From positions 2,860,501 through 2,924,500 of the forward strand of contig NZ_CP029289.2 in the NCBI RefSeq assembly GCF_003201835.2: a DNA stretch of 64,000 nucleotides, written 5' to 3'. A program made the position numbers and the translations under genes. Below are positions 35,263-44,476 of this stretch, piece after piece. Below the pieces are notes generated by a model that was not told where the DNA came from, ran no database searches, and worked only from the letters and a program-made list of their open reading frames with translations. This DNA is from Acidianus brierleyi. Lineage in GTDB: Archaea > Thermoproteota > Thermoprotei_A > Sulfolobales > Sulfolobaceae. Position 1 is the stretch's first letter. The number at the start of each line of letters is the position of its first letter.

Positions 35263-35315
35263 CAAAGGGGGCGGAAGACTCCATCCGTAAGGGTGGAGAT
35301 GGGTAGCCCCCTTTG
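35263..35315 (+). repeat. left-end two-tier hairpin of the intact TnpB element
   Basis: A perfect 10-bp outer stem, CAAAGGGGGC (35263-35272) with GCCCCCTTTG (35306-35315), encloses a second stem CTCCATCC/GGGTGGAG (35279-35286 with 35291-35298, one wobble pair) and a GTAA loop. The relic at 45584-45635 has changed both sides of the outer stem (GGGGCT/GGCTCC) while keeping pairing, which argues that structure is selected. Confidence 0.8.
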
Positions 35316-35320
35316 TAAAA

Positions 35321-35330
35321 CTTATATACT
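35321..35330 (+). promoter_or_regulatory. TATA box of tnpB
   Basis: CTTATATACT centred 26 bp before the ATG at 35351, identical in position and sequence in the dead copy (5821-5830). This predicts a leaderless tnpB mRNA starting at or next to the ATG, so the left-end hairpin is outside the transcript. Confidence 0.7.
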
Positions 35331-35350
35331 TCTTTTTCAAATATTCTATT

Positions 35351-36556
35351 ATGTCCGACGTAGGGTTACGCTTCAGAGCATACACTGACGAACAAACATT
35401 GAGGGCGTTAAAAGCCCAGTTGAGGTTAGCGTCAGAAGTGTACAACACTCTACGTTGGGCAGACATCTATTTTCATGAAAGAGATGGAAAAGGACTCACT
35501 AAGACGGAGTTGAGGCAACTAGCTCTCGATCTGAGAAAACAGGATGAACAATATCAACATCTATATTCCCAAACACTGCAGCAGATTGCAGACAGATTCT
35601 ACGACGCTAGACAGAGGTTCTTCGATGGGTTAGCACGTTACCCCAGGGAGAAGAAAGCACATAAGTGGTACTCCCTCGTCTACCCTCAATCAGGTTGGAA
35701 AGTCTTGAAGGTGAGAGAAATAAGGACGAAGAGCAAGAAGAACAAGAAGAAGGTAATAACGCTTCAGCTGTCAAACCTAGGGATCTTCAACGTCGTTGTC
35801 CATAGGGACTTCCCGCTGGAAAAAGTAAAGAGGGTAGTAATCAAGTTAACATCATCAGGGAGAGTGTACATTACTTTCGTTGTGGATCAAGAGTATCCTC
35901 AACTCCCCAAGACAAACAAAGTTGTTGCTGTGGACGTTGGTGTAGAGAAACTTCTCACTACCTCTGACGGGGAATACGTCCCCAACCAGAGACCTTATGA
36001 GAAGGCACTCAACAAGATGAAGAGGCTTCATAAAGCTCTCTCACGGAAGAAGTTCTTGTCACACAACTGGTTTAAGGCAAAGATTCGTCTAGCGAGGGCT
36101 CACGAACACTTGAAGAACCTTAGGATGGACATGTACATGAAACTCGGTAAGTATTTTGCTGAGCATTATGATGTTCTCGTAATGGAGGATATTCACGTTA
36201 AGCAAATTGTTGGTAAGTCTCTCAGAAGGCTTAGGATGAGGTTACACGATGTTGCTTTTCATGAGCTTAGGAGTATCATGGAGTATCAACTTGGGAAGTA
36301 TGGTAAGAAACTCACTCTAGTGGATCCTGCTTTTACTTCAATGACTTGTGCTAGGTGCGGACATGTTAAGAAAGATTTGACGTTGGCTGATCGTGTGTTT
36401 GTCTGTCCCAAGTGCGGTTGGGTCGCTGATCGTGATTATAATGCTTCCCTCAACATCCTAAGAAGATCGGGGTCGGAACGACCCTTAGTGCCTGTGGAGC
36501 TGAGACCTCTACCTTTGGCAAGCCTCGGCTTTGAAGCAGGAAGCTCCGTCCGTTAG
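35351..36556 (+). CDS. tnpB: RNA-guided endonuclease TnpB, intact
   Basis: 401 residues with the full RuvC set: D195 in VVAVDVGVEKLL, E279 in VLVMEDI, and D362 in ADRDYNASLNIL, plus a four-Cys zinc finger (C333, C336, C352, C355). The N-terminal helical/WED-like region (1-190) is complete. TnpB cuts DNA next to a transposon-associated motif using an RNA made from the element's right end, and helps keep the element at its site. All catalytic residues are present, so it may be active. It is alone, without tnpA. Confidence 0.95.
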   Translation: MSDVGLRFRAYTDEQTLRALKAQLRLASEVYNTLRWADIYFHERDGKGLTKTELRQLALDLRKQDEQYQHLYSQTLQQIADRFYDARQRFFDGLARYPREKKAHKWYSLVYPQSGWKVLKVREIRTKSKKNKKKVITLQLSNLGIFNVVVHRDFPLEKVKRVVIKLTSSGRVYITFVVDQEYPQLPKTNKVVAVDVGVEKLLTTSDGEYVPNQRPYEKALNKMKRLHKALSRKKFLSHNWFKAKIRLARAHEHLKNLRMDMYMKLGKYFAEHYDVLVMEDIHVKQIVGKSLRRLRMRLHDVAFHELRSIMEYQLGKYGKKLTLVDPAFTSMTCARCGHVKKDLTLADRVFVCPKCGWVADRDYNASLNILRRSGSERPLVPVELRPLPLASLGFEAGSSVR

Positions 36557-36570
36557 GGCAGGGTAGTTCA
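36470..36570 (+). ncRNA. candidate TnpB guide (reRNA/omega RNA) scaffold
   Basis: In studied TnpB elements the guide scaffold overlaps the 3' end of tnpB and ends at the element boundary, with the guide read from flanking DNA. Here the last 100 bp contain GGGGTCGGAACGACCCT (GGGTCG/CGACCC stem) and, at the end, GCTCCGTCCGTTAGGGCAGGG before AGTTCA. The same stems occur in the dead copy. The guide would then begin at 36571 (CTCCTTAATT). Placement by analogy; ends are approximate. Confidence 0.45.
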
Positions 36571-36767
36571 CTCCTTAATTTTAAGTAAGAGTACATTAGG
36601 TGATGAAATATTTTTCTCTTAATAGTTTTTTAGTATAAAAAGTTAAATCTGTTTAATAAGATGAGGGTATTACTAAACAATTTAAATAGATTATATTTAA
36701 ATCCCAAATATTACATTCAATAAAAAACTAAAAAAACTTTTTATGTTTGGATAACTAATAGTAAATT

Positions 36768-37112
36768 ATGGAAGAACAGATAAGTAAAGAACAGATAAAT
36801 AACGATAAATGGCATAACATTAAATGCTGTTATAGACTCAGCGAAACTGAGATTTCTTGTTTTATAAAATTACTAGAATTAAATAGACCAGTAACTTCTA
36901 TAGAATTAGCAGGGCTCATGAAATTTAGTAAGACTACTGTTGAAACTGCATTAAGGAAATTAACTGACGTGGGACTAGTGACTAGACAAAAATTAGAGGG
37001 AGCAAGAATAGGGAGACCAAAATACGTATATTCGCTACCAGAATATATATGGGGGAAAATAGAAAAAGATCTTAATAAATGCGGAGAAGCTATGAAAAAC
37101 ACGAAGCTATAA
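36768..37112 (+). CDS. TrmB/MarR-like winged-helix regulator
   Basis: 114 residues with an HTH at about 25-85: LSETEISCFIKLLELNRPVTSIELAGLMKFSKTTVETALRKLTDVGLVTR, followed by the wing GARIGRPKYVYSLP. The RIGRPKYVY wing and two N-terminal Cys (KCCYRL) with one at the C-terminus could sense redox or metal, which is speculative. It lies 39 bp before the enoyl-CoA hydratase gene on the same strand and may regulate it. Confidence 0.8.
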   Translation: MEEQISKEQINNDKWHNIKCCYRLSETEISCFIKLLELNRPVTSIELAGLMKFSKTTVETALRKLTDVGLVTRQKLEGARIGRPKYVYSLPEYIWGKIEKDLNKCGEAMKNTKL

Positions 37113-37151
37113 TTTTTTAATATCCTATTTTTTAATATTATCGGTGATTTT

Positions 37152-37898
37152 TTGAATAATAAGATATTATATGAGAAGGAGAATAATATATCCTGGATAA
37201 TATTTAACAGAGAAGATAAGCTTAATGCTTTAGATTTCGATACGTGGTCACAATTGAGAGATTCATTAATAAAAGCAGATAATGATGATACTAACGTTAT
37301 AGTATTAACTGGTAAAGGTAGAGCATTTAGTGCAGGCGACGATATATATTCAATGTACAACTTAAGCAATCCACAAGAATCTGAACTATTTTTTGAAAAC
37401 TTATTTGCTGCTATAGATGCCATATTAAATTTATCTAAACCACTAATCTCTGCTGTTAACGGCTTAGCATATGGAGGAGGCTGTGAAATTCTTCTACTCT
37501 CTGATATAGTAATAGCTGTTAACGATGCTAAGTTTTCCATATCTGAGGGAAAATTAGGCTTAATCCCCCCAATGGCCTCTGCAATAGGATATAAAGCTCT
37601 AGGTAGAAGGATAATGAGATTATTATTAACCGCTGAGGAAATAGATGCTAAAGAAGCTAAGGAAATAGGTATAGTAGATTATATAGTCCCTAAAGAAGAA
37701 CTTAACTCTAAAATTTTAGAAATAGTCAAATTAATTAATAATTTAGATAAAAATTCCATCAAATCAATAAAAAATTGGACAAGAATAGATAGAAAAATGA
37801 TTGAAAAAGCTGTTAGAGAACTTTCGTTTATGTGTCTTACTTCACCAGCTAAGGAAAGAATGAGAAAATTTATAGAAAAAAGAAATAAATTAACTTAG
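37152..37898 (+). CDS. enoyl-CoA hydratase/isomerase
   Basis: 248 residues of the crotonase fold. GRAFSAGDDIYSMY and AVNGLAYGGGCEI provide the oxyanion hole, and SISEGKLGLIPP carries the catalytic-Glu position. It hydrates trans-2-enoyl-CoA in beta-oxidation or a related CoA pathway. The start is TTG at 37152 with GGTGA at 37143-37147. The 3' end overlaps the convergent TenA-like gene by 9 bp. It fits with the ETF genes downstream and the acyl-CoA ligases of the window. Confidence 0.9.
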   Translation: MNNKILYEKENNISWIIFNREDKLNALDFDTWSQLRDSLIKADNDDTNVIVLTGKGRAFSAGDDIYSMYNLSNPQESELFFENLFAAIDAILNLSKPLISAVNGLAYGGGCEILLLSDIVIAVNDAKFSISEGKLGLIPPMASAIGYKALGRRIMRLLLTAEEIDAKEAKEIGIVDYIVPKEELNSKILEIVKLINNLDKNSIKSIKNWTRIDRKMIEKAVRELSFMCLTSPAKERMRKFIEKRNKLT

Positions 37899-38465
37899 AA
37901 GACTGTTCCAGAAAGAAAGCTCATAGGCCTGAATAGTCTTAGCAATTTCTAAATATCTTCCTTTATATCTTGAAATGATCTTTTCTGCTGAGGTTTCATC
38001 CACTTTAGATTCTGCAAATAACTCAAGGAACCTTGTATCTATCCTTCCTTTAAAAACTTCTGATAGTTTTTTACAATTTTTACTCCATATTGGAAGATTT
38101 ACTACTAATGCTAAAACTTGTTCTCCTGGATTTGCGTAATTTGCTAACCAAGCCAAATAATGAGTATACGCTACAGCATAGGGTATAGGCTCTACATTTT
38201 TATTAGCTACTTCTCTTAAAATTTTCAGACCTTCATAATCTCCTTCCATGGCTTGCATAAAGAAATCTAACTCATCTTGATTTATGGCCCTGCTAAACAT
38301 TATCGATATAGATCTAACGTCGTGGTTAACTATATACCATTGTTGCGAATATAAGAGTTCTATTTTTTCTACAGGAATCTTACCTTCTTCTGAAAGAGAT
38401 ATAAATTTATGATTCAAAATTTTTTCATTAATGTCTTTTATCTCATTTCTAATTTCTTCAAGCAT
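37890..38465 (-). CDS. TenA/PqqC-like heme-oxygenase-fold protein
   Basis: 191 residues, all-helical, with LYSQQWYIVNHDVRSISIMFSRA in the first half and QAYELSFWNSLL at the end, where Glu matches the catalytic Glu of TenA. The Cys nucleophile of thiaminase II is not in the expected place, so it may be a TenA-E type pyrimidine-salvage enzyme or an unrelated member of the heme-oxygenase-like superfamily. No thiamine genes lie nearby. Confidence 0.7.
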   Translation of the reverse strand: MLEEIRNEIKDINEKILNHKFISLSEEGKIPVEKIELLYSQQWYIVNHDVRSISIMFSRAINQDELDFFMQAMEGDYEGLKILREVANKNVEPIPYAVAYTHYLAWLANYANPGEQVLALVVNLPIWSKNCKKLSEVFKGRIDTRFLELFAESKVDETSAEKIISRYKGRYLEIAKTIQAYELSFWNSLLS

Positions 38466-38534
38466 ATAAGTTATAGGAAATAAGCTCTTATAAATTAATT
38501 TATAACTTTCTAATATTGTATAATTATAAAAAAA

Positions 38535-38924
38535 TTAATAACTTGATTCTTCTGCCATAAGAAGAGTTATAGTATTCATAACATCCCTCATTGAAACTAC
38601 TCCTATATCCTTATTGCATTCTCTTACCACTAAATGCCTTACTTTATTAAGAGACATCAGATCCAATGCCTCATATATATCTTTACTTGAGTCAATTCTT
38701 ATGATGTTTTTTGTAGCCAAATCAATTGCAGGCTCTGAACAACTTTTTCCATCCGCAACAGCTCGGGTTATATCTCTTTCAGTAATTATACCTATTATTT
38801 TATCTCCGTCCATAATTAAAACAGAACTAACATTATTTTCCTTCATTTTGAGTGCAGCGTCTCGTATGGAAGAATCTTTACTAATAGTAACTAAACTTTT
38901 AGGCATAATTTGCTTTATATTCAT
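38535..38924 (-). CDS. CBS-domain pair protein
   Basis: 129 residues formed by two CBS motifs: MPKSLVTISKDSSIRDAALKM-like (8-60; VSSVLIMDGDKIIGIITERDITR) and a second (72-125; VRHLVVRECNKDIGVVSMRDVMN). Such pairs bind adenine nucleotides and sense energy state. It is 48 bp downstream of the fixX gene on the same strand and may modulate ETF-linked electron flow. Confidence 0.9.
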   Translation of the reverse strand: MNIKQIMPKSLVTISKDSSIRDAALKMKENNVSSVLIMDGDKIIGIITERDITRAVADGKSCSEPAIDLATKNIIRIDSSKDIYEALDLMSLNKVRHLVVRECNKDIGVVSMRDVMNTITLLMAEESSY

Positions 38925-38971
38925 TAATATAATATACTGACAGCATAATTAAAAAATTTATATTACTTATA

Positions 38972-39255
<284 letters not shown>

Positions 39256-39274
<19 letters not shown>

Positions 39275-40449
39275 AATAATAAAACATGTTTCAAAAGTGT
39301 AGGTATAATTTCCTTATATTGAGTAAGTTCTGAAAGATCTCCTGAAGCCCAAGATTCTGCAATATTTGTTAGGAATTCATCATAAACCGAAAGATAACCT
39401 TTACCTAAAAGTTCTTTAACTAAAGGTCTAAGTTTAGATATTTCTCTTATCTCCTTAACATTCATAAGTTCAAGCGCAAATTTTCTGCAGTCCCAGTTTT
39501 CTACCGATGCCTTACCTGCAAGACTTCCAGAGATTATCGCAGGGCCTATTCCATTAAAAACTAAAGGATTTATAAGGCCTATAGCATCACCGGAAGAATA
39601 TATTCCATCCATACACGATTTCCATTCTGGAAATCCTTGCTCAGGAATTATTTTTGCCGAATATTCCCTAAGCGATCCTCCCTTAACTAATTCGTTAATC
39701 CCAAACTTCTTTTCAAATGAATCCAAGACCTCGTAAGGTCTCATTTTTTTGTCTATTAGAGTCTGCATAGGAACACCTACTCCTATAGAAACTGAATCTT
39801 TATACACATAAAGGAAACCTGCATATGGTACTGGATCACTAGCTATAACTCTCCAGGATTCTCCTTCAGTATCTCCTTGCAGTTGAAAACGTTTATTTAC
39901 CTCGTCTTTGCCTAATGTATAAACTTCTTTTACAGCCTGCACAGTGTTAGTTGGGGAAAATTCTGGTCTTATACCTATATTCATTGAAACTAGCGCATTG
40001 GCACCTTCTGCTAGAACTACTTTATCTCCTTCTATCTCTCCTCTATCAGTTATTACCCTATAATATTCTCCTTCCTTTTTAATTCCAAGCGCAGTAGTTT
40101 TGGTAATTAATAAAGTTCCCGCGTTTTCAGCTTGTTGTGAAAGGTATTTATCAAACTTTAGCCTACTGACGTTAAGTAGTTTAGTTTTTGGATACGTGTC
40201 AATTCTTATATCACCCTTTTCTGATGATAATAATAATCTCACTCTCTTAACCTCTCTTTCAAATGGAACTCCGTTTACGTCGAATACCTTAGCTACTTCT
40301 GACAATCTAACCATAGCTCCAGATACGTTTTTAGAACCAGGTTCTGGACCTCTTTCCAGCGTAAGTACTTTCATTCCTGCTTTTGCCGCAGTTAATGATG
40401 CAGCGCTTCCAGAAGGTCCTGCTCCTACTACAATTACATCAAATTTCAT
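39256..40449 (-). CDS. fixC: FixC-like ETF:quinone oxidoreductase flavoprotein
   Basis: 397 residues beginning with an FAD-binding Rossmann motif VVGAGPSGSAASLTAAKAG (6-24), then GSKNVSGAMVRL, and GDAIGLINPLVFNGIGPAIISG (the second FAD contact, about 291-312). It oxidises reduced ETF and delivers electrons toward caldariella quinone with FixX. It overlaps the fused ETF gene by 4 bp. Length and motifs are normal. Confidence 0.93.
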
Positions 40450-42242
40450 TTTCCCAACCTCTTTATGAGTTCTGGAACCACCTCAAATAGATCTCCAATA
40501 ACTCCATAATCACAGTTATTAAATATAGGAGCTTCAGGATCAATATTTATAGCGATGATTTTTCTAGCTCCTGAGATTCCTACTAAATGTTGCACTGCTC
40601 CAGAAATTCCTAAAGCTATGTATAGTTTTGGCCTTATAGTATTACCAGTTTGTCCAACTTGCCTATCCTTTGGATACCAACCCATATCTGCAAGTGGCTT
40701 ACTTACACCAACTACGCCTCCCAACACGTCTGCCAATTCTTCTGCTATTTTTATATTCTCGGGACTTTTTATTCCTCTACCTACACCTATTACTATATCA
40801 GATTCCGTAAGAACATTTCTTTTTTCCTTCCTCCTATAATCTAGTATTTTGTATCTAGAAAACTCATCATCTAATTTTTCTTCTACTATTTCTCCTTTTT
40901 TATGATTATGAATAGGTTTGAATACTCCAGATCTTACTGTCATCATAACAGGTCTATGATTAGGACATATTATAGTAGACATTTCTTTTCCTCCGAAATC
41001 TGGTCTAGTTGCGTAAAGTATTCCCTTACTATCCACGTCGAAACTAGTACAATCGGCTATCAAACCTGTGTTAATTTCAATAGCGCTAGTAGATGCTAAT
41101 TCTCTGGAACTCTTTGTACCGGGGAAAAATATTGCCTCTGGTTTATATTTCTTTGCCACTATGGATAGAGCTCTTGTATATATATCATTATCATATCTTT
41201 TAACATTGGATTTGACTAAATATACTTTATCAGCGCCATATTCAAAAGCATCCTCAACTAGATTATCCGCTCCTATAATTACTGCTGATAAAGTAGTTGA
41301 AAGTAAATCGGCAATCCTTCTTGCCTCACTCATAATCTCCCAAGACGTTTCGTTCGGTTCTTCGTTTATATGATCAACATAGACCCAAAGCTCTCCATTA
41401 ACTTTAGCTACTGGTTCTGGTTTTTTATATTCAATTTTCTCTTGTGTTTGAGAAAGTGAAATCTTTATTTTTTCTGTTAGCCATTCTGCAGCACCTTTAG
41501 GATCTTTTTCTTTATATAATTCTGGATTTCTAGTCTTTGGCGGAGGATGGACTTTTATAACTTTAGTAGGAGAACCAGCTAAACCTATTTTATTAGGCTC
41601 AGCCCCTATATCGTCCTTAGTTAACTTATGAATCTTTGCAGATCTGGACTTTATAATGCTTAATATGTCTGGTTGTCTAGGAGTATTAATATCTTCATTA
41701 ACAGTTATGGTAGCAGGAAGAGGAACCTCTACAGTTTCTTCGTCAAATTCAGTTGATCTTATTACACTTAGAGTATTATTTTCTTTATCCACCCTTTCAA
41801 CTTTACTTACATATCCAACAATTGGAATTCCGAGCCATTTTGCAGTTTGTGGTCCAACTTGTTCTGTTTCTCCATCCACAGCCCTCCTTCCGAAAATATA
41901 TAGATCGGCATCACCTATTTTCTTTATTGCTTTAAAGACTGTATATGAAGTAGCCCAAGTATCTGCTCCTGCCATAGCTCTATCAGTTATAAGATAAGTT
42001 TCGTCAGCTCCCATAGCTATAGCTTCTCTTAAGGATATTTCTGCTTGCGGTGGACCCATTGTTATGACAATGACTTCTCCGCCATATCTTTCTTTGAGCC
42101 TAACAGCTTCTTCAATAGCATGAAGATCTGGAGGGTTTATTACTGCCGGAACACCTTCCCTGACCAAGGTATTAGTTACTGGATCCACTCTTAGATCGTC
42201 GGCATCTGGAACTTGTTTAATTGAGACTATTATTCGAACCAT
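40446..42242 (-). CDS. fused electron transfer flavoprotein EtfB-EtfA
   Basis: 598 residues joining both ETF subunits in one chain: beta domain at 1-250 (IVSIKQVPDADDLRVDP; GADETYLITDRAMAGADTWAT; DGETEQVGPQTAKWLG) and alpha domain at about 285-598, ending with the FAD motif GQTGNTIRPKLYIALGISGAVQHL and INIDPEAPIFNNCDYGVIGD. The fusion is a hallmark of Sulfolobales. It accepts electrons from acyl-CoA dehydrogenases such as the one at 56.8 kb. It is first in the operon followed by fixC and fixX. Confidence 0.95.
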   Translation of the reverse strand: MVRIIVSIKQVPDADDLRVDPVTNTLVREGVPAVINPPDLHAIEEAVRLKERYGGEVIVITMGPPQAEISLREAIAMGADETYLITDRAMAGADTWATSYTVFKAIKKIGDADLYIFGRRAVDGETEQVGPQTAKWLGIPIVGYVSKVERVDKENNTLSVIRSTEFDEETVEVPLPATITVNEDINTPRQPDILSIIKSRSAKIHKLTKDDIGAEPNKIGLAGSPTKVIKVHPPPKTRNPELYKEKDPKGAAEWLTEKIKISLSQTQEKIEYKKPEPVAKVNGELWVYVDHINEEPNETSWEIMSEARRIADLLSTTLSAVIIGADNLVEDAFEYGADKVYLVKSNVKRYDNDIYTRALSIVAKKYKPEAIFFPGTKSSRELASTSAIEINTGLIADCTSFDVDSKGILYATRPDFGGKEMSTIICPNHRPVMMTVRSGVFKPIHNHKKGEIVEEKLDDEFSRYKILDYRRKEKRNVLTESDIVIGVGRGIKSPENIKIAEELADVLGGVVGVSKPLADMGWYPKDRQVGQTGNTIRPKLYIALGISGAVQHLVGISGARKIIAINIDPEAPIFNNCDYGVIGDLFEVVPELIKRLGK

Positions 42243-42419
42243 AATCCCTGTTTATAATTAAGAATTCATTGTATATAAACTCAATTTCAGTATTTTATAT
42301 TTTAAAACGTAGTCTTCAAACTTTGTTATAACATTCATAAATATTATAAAAAATTTTCTTATGAAATTTGAGAAATATTCACAAATAGATATTTAAGCTC
42401 AAAAATCAAAAGTGTATTT

Positions 42420-44285
42420 ATGAATACCGAAATATTTTCTTTAGATAAAATAAAAAGACTTTCAGAAGAAGCAAGAAATAATCCAGAAAGGTTCTGGGCG
42501 CATAAAACAAAATATATAGACTGGTTCAAAAAGCCAAGAACAATACTTGAGGGAAAACCACCTAATGATAGATGGTTTGTTGATGGATTATTGAATATAT
42601 CTTATAACGCAGTAGATAGACACTATAAAACAAACCCAGAAAATGTAGCATTTTATTGGATAAATGAAAAAGGAGAAACAAGAACAATATCCTATAGAGA
42701 TCTTTATTGTGAAGTAAATAGGGCAGCTTACGTGCTGAAAGAGCTCGGTATAAAAAGAGGTGATTCCGTTTCCTTACTCATGCCAAGTATACCAGAGGCA
42801 TTGTACTTCTCGTTGGCAGTACATAGATTAGGAGCAGTTTTGGTAATACACTATCTAGGTCTTAGTGAAGATACCTTAGCCTACAGATTAAAAGACAGCA
42901 AATCAAGAATAATGATATTAGCCTCTTCCTCTTTGAGGAATGGAAAAGAGATTAACATAAAAAAAATGTTTGACAATGTATTAGAAAAATTCAATGTACC
43001 AATAGAAAAAGTTTTAGTGATAAAAAGAGGCGAAGTTGAAACAACTAATAGAGACTTGATTTACAATGATGTAAGGCCTAAAGGTAGAGTATATATAGAA
43101 CCTGAAGCAGTAGAGTCTAATGAGCCAGCCACTATATATTATACTTCTGGAACTACAGGGAGACCTAAAGGTCTATATCATTCAAATGGAGGATATATAA
43201 TAGCATTGAATTGGGCATTTGATTCATTACTAGGACCTAAAAAAGGGGACGTATGGTGGACTATTTCTGAATTAGGATGGCCAGTATGGCCTATGGCAAA
43301 TCTCTATACTATACCTATAATGGGGTTAACTGGAGTTCTATTCGAAGGTTATATAGGCTACCAACCCGATCTCTTTTCTAGAATAGTAGAACGATTCGGA
43401 GTTAATTTAGTATGGAGTTCTACAACTACGCTTTATACTTTGAAAAGCCTTGGAGAAGAATCTATAAATTCTGGAGATGTCTCCAGCTTAAGAATTATTT
43501 TAAACACTGGAGAACCTTTAAACACAGGAGCTAGAAAGTGGCTTAGAGAGCAATTAAAAGATGTATATATAGCCGACGCATATTGGATGACAGAACACTT
43601 ATTGCCAATAGCCGCAACGCCTGCTGGATTAGGCGAAATACCATACAAAGAAGGATCTGCTGGTATAGTATTCCCTGGATCTAGCTTTAACATTGTCGAT
43701 GATGATGGAAATCCCTTACCTCCAAGGAAAAAAGGATATATTGTACTCAATTCTGTAAATCCGGCTATGGCAAAAATGGTAAATGATACTAATAACGAGA
43801 AAATGACAAAAACGTACTGGTCTAGATTCCCTGGATATTTCTACACTGGCGATTACGGATATGTCGATGAGGATGGGTATTTATATGTAGTAGGTAGAGC
43901 AGATGATATAATTACAAAAGAAGGAGAAAGAGTTGGTACTATGGAAATAGAAAGCATTGTAGCTAATCATCCATCAGTTGCTGAAGCCTCGGCTATAGGA
44001 TATACTGATAATGATGGAACTACAAAAATATTAGTTTTAGCTGTTCCTAGAGCTGGATTCGAAAGAAGCGAAAGACTTGAACAGGATATTAAAACATTTC
44101 TAAGAAATTCTGGAATTTTTGTAGATAATGTTATTCTAGTCTCTAGATTACCTAAGACAAAAAGCGGTAAGATAATGAGAAGATTAATAAGATCAATAAT
44201 TAAAAACGAGGAAATAGGAGATATATCAACTTTAGATAATCCTGACATACTATACGAGCTAAGAAATTCTCTTTCTAAAAAGTAA
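42420..44285 (+). CDS. acetyl-CoA synthetase-like AMP-forming acyl-CoA ligase
   Basis: 621 residues with the ACS N-terminal domain (ARNNPERFWAHKTKYIDWFKKP; WFVDGLLNISYNAVDRH), P-loop IYYTSGTTGRPKGLYH, WMTEHLLP in place of the common GxTE, hinge GRADDIITKEGERVGTMEIE and catalytic Lys in LPKTKSGKIMRRLIR. It makes acetyl-, propionyl- or a related short acyl-CoA. The change of WQTE to WMTEH next to the acyl pocket suggests a substrate other than acetate. It diverges from the ETF operon across a 177-bp region that contains both promoters. Confidence 0.9.
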   Translation: MNTEIFSLDKIKRLSEEARNNPERFWAHKTKYIDWFKKPRTILEGKPPNDRWFVDGLLNISYNAVDRHYKTNPENVAFYWINEKGETRTISYRDLYCEVNRAAYVLKELGIKRGDSVSLLMPSIPEALYFSLAVHRLGAVLVIHYLGLSEDTLAYRLKDSKSRIMILASSSLRNGKEINIKKMFDNVLEKFNVPIEKVLVIKRGEVETTNRDLIYNDVRPKGRVYIEPEAVESNEPATIYYTSGTTGRPKGLYHSNGGYIIALNWAFDSLLGPKKGDVWWTISELGWPVWPMANLYTIPIMGLTGVLFEGYIGYQPDLFSRIVERFGVNLVWSSTTTLYTLKSLGEESINSGDVSSLRIILNTGEPLNTGARKWLREQLKDVYIADAYWMTEHLLPIAATPAGLGEIPYKEGSAGIVFPGSSFNIVDDDGNPLPPRKKGYIVLNSVNPAMAKMVNDTNNEKMTKTYWSRFPGYFYTGDYGYVDEDGYLYVVGRADDIITKEGERVGTMEIESIVANHPSVAEASAIGYTDNDGTTKILVLAVPRAGFERSERLEQDIKTFLRNSGIFVDNVILVSRLPKTKSGKIMRRLIRSIIKNEEIGDISTLDNPDILYELRNSLSKK

Positions 44286-44435
44286 ATATTTAGGTTTTTA
44301 TGATCTCTTAAATTTTTTCTCAGAGAGGCTATCAAACCATATTTTAATCTAGCGCTAGATTTAGAATTTATCATGATTAGGGCGTTCAGTAATAAATATT
44401 TTGGTTGAACTTCAAGCATAATGTCAACTAAGATT

Positions 44436-44463
44436 GCCACGTGTACCTTTCAATCCACGTGGC
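44436..44463. repeat. strong hairpin next to IS110 relic 2
   Basis: GCCACGTG (44436-44443) and CACGTGGC (44456-44463) form a perfect 8-bp stem with a 12-base loop, extendable by three weaker pairs. It lies 14 bp beyond the 3' end of the decayed IS110 gene and 150 bp downstream of the acyl-CoA ligase gene. It could be the end of an element or a transcription-stop structure. The rest of 44286-44476 holds no gene. Confidence 0.6.
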
Positions 44464-44476
44464 GATTTGGGGAGGA

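Larger units (their letters stand above)
35256..36570 (+). mobile_element. intact TnpB-only element (IS200/IS605 group)
   Basis: 1315 bp from AGGGGTTCAAAGG to AGTTCA, delimited by alignment with the decayed copy at 5765-7057. It carries a left-end hairpin, TATA box, leaderless tnpB and a right-end folded region overlapping the 3' end of the gene. No transposase gene: movement would need a TnpA in trans. GC content stands out against the host. TTTTATC ends six bases before both copies, which may be the target or TAM-like preference. Confidence 0.88.

Noticed and set aside
44431..44470. CTTTCAATCC next to a palindrome, resembling the end of a Sulfolobales CRISPR repeat
   Set aside because: Only one unit is present; no second repeat or spacer follows, and the palindrome explains the sequence better.
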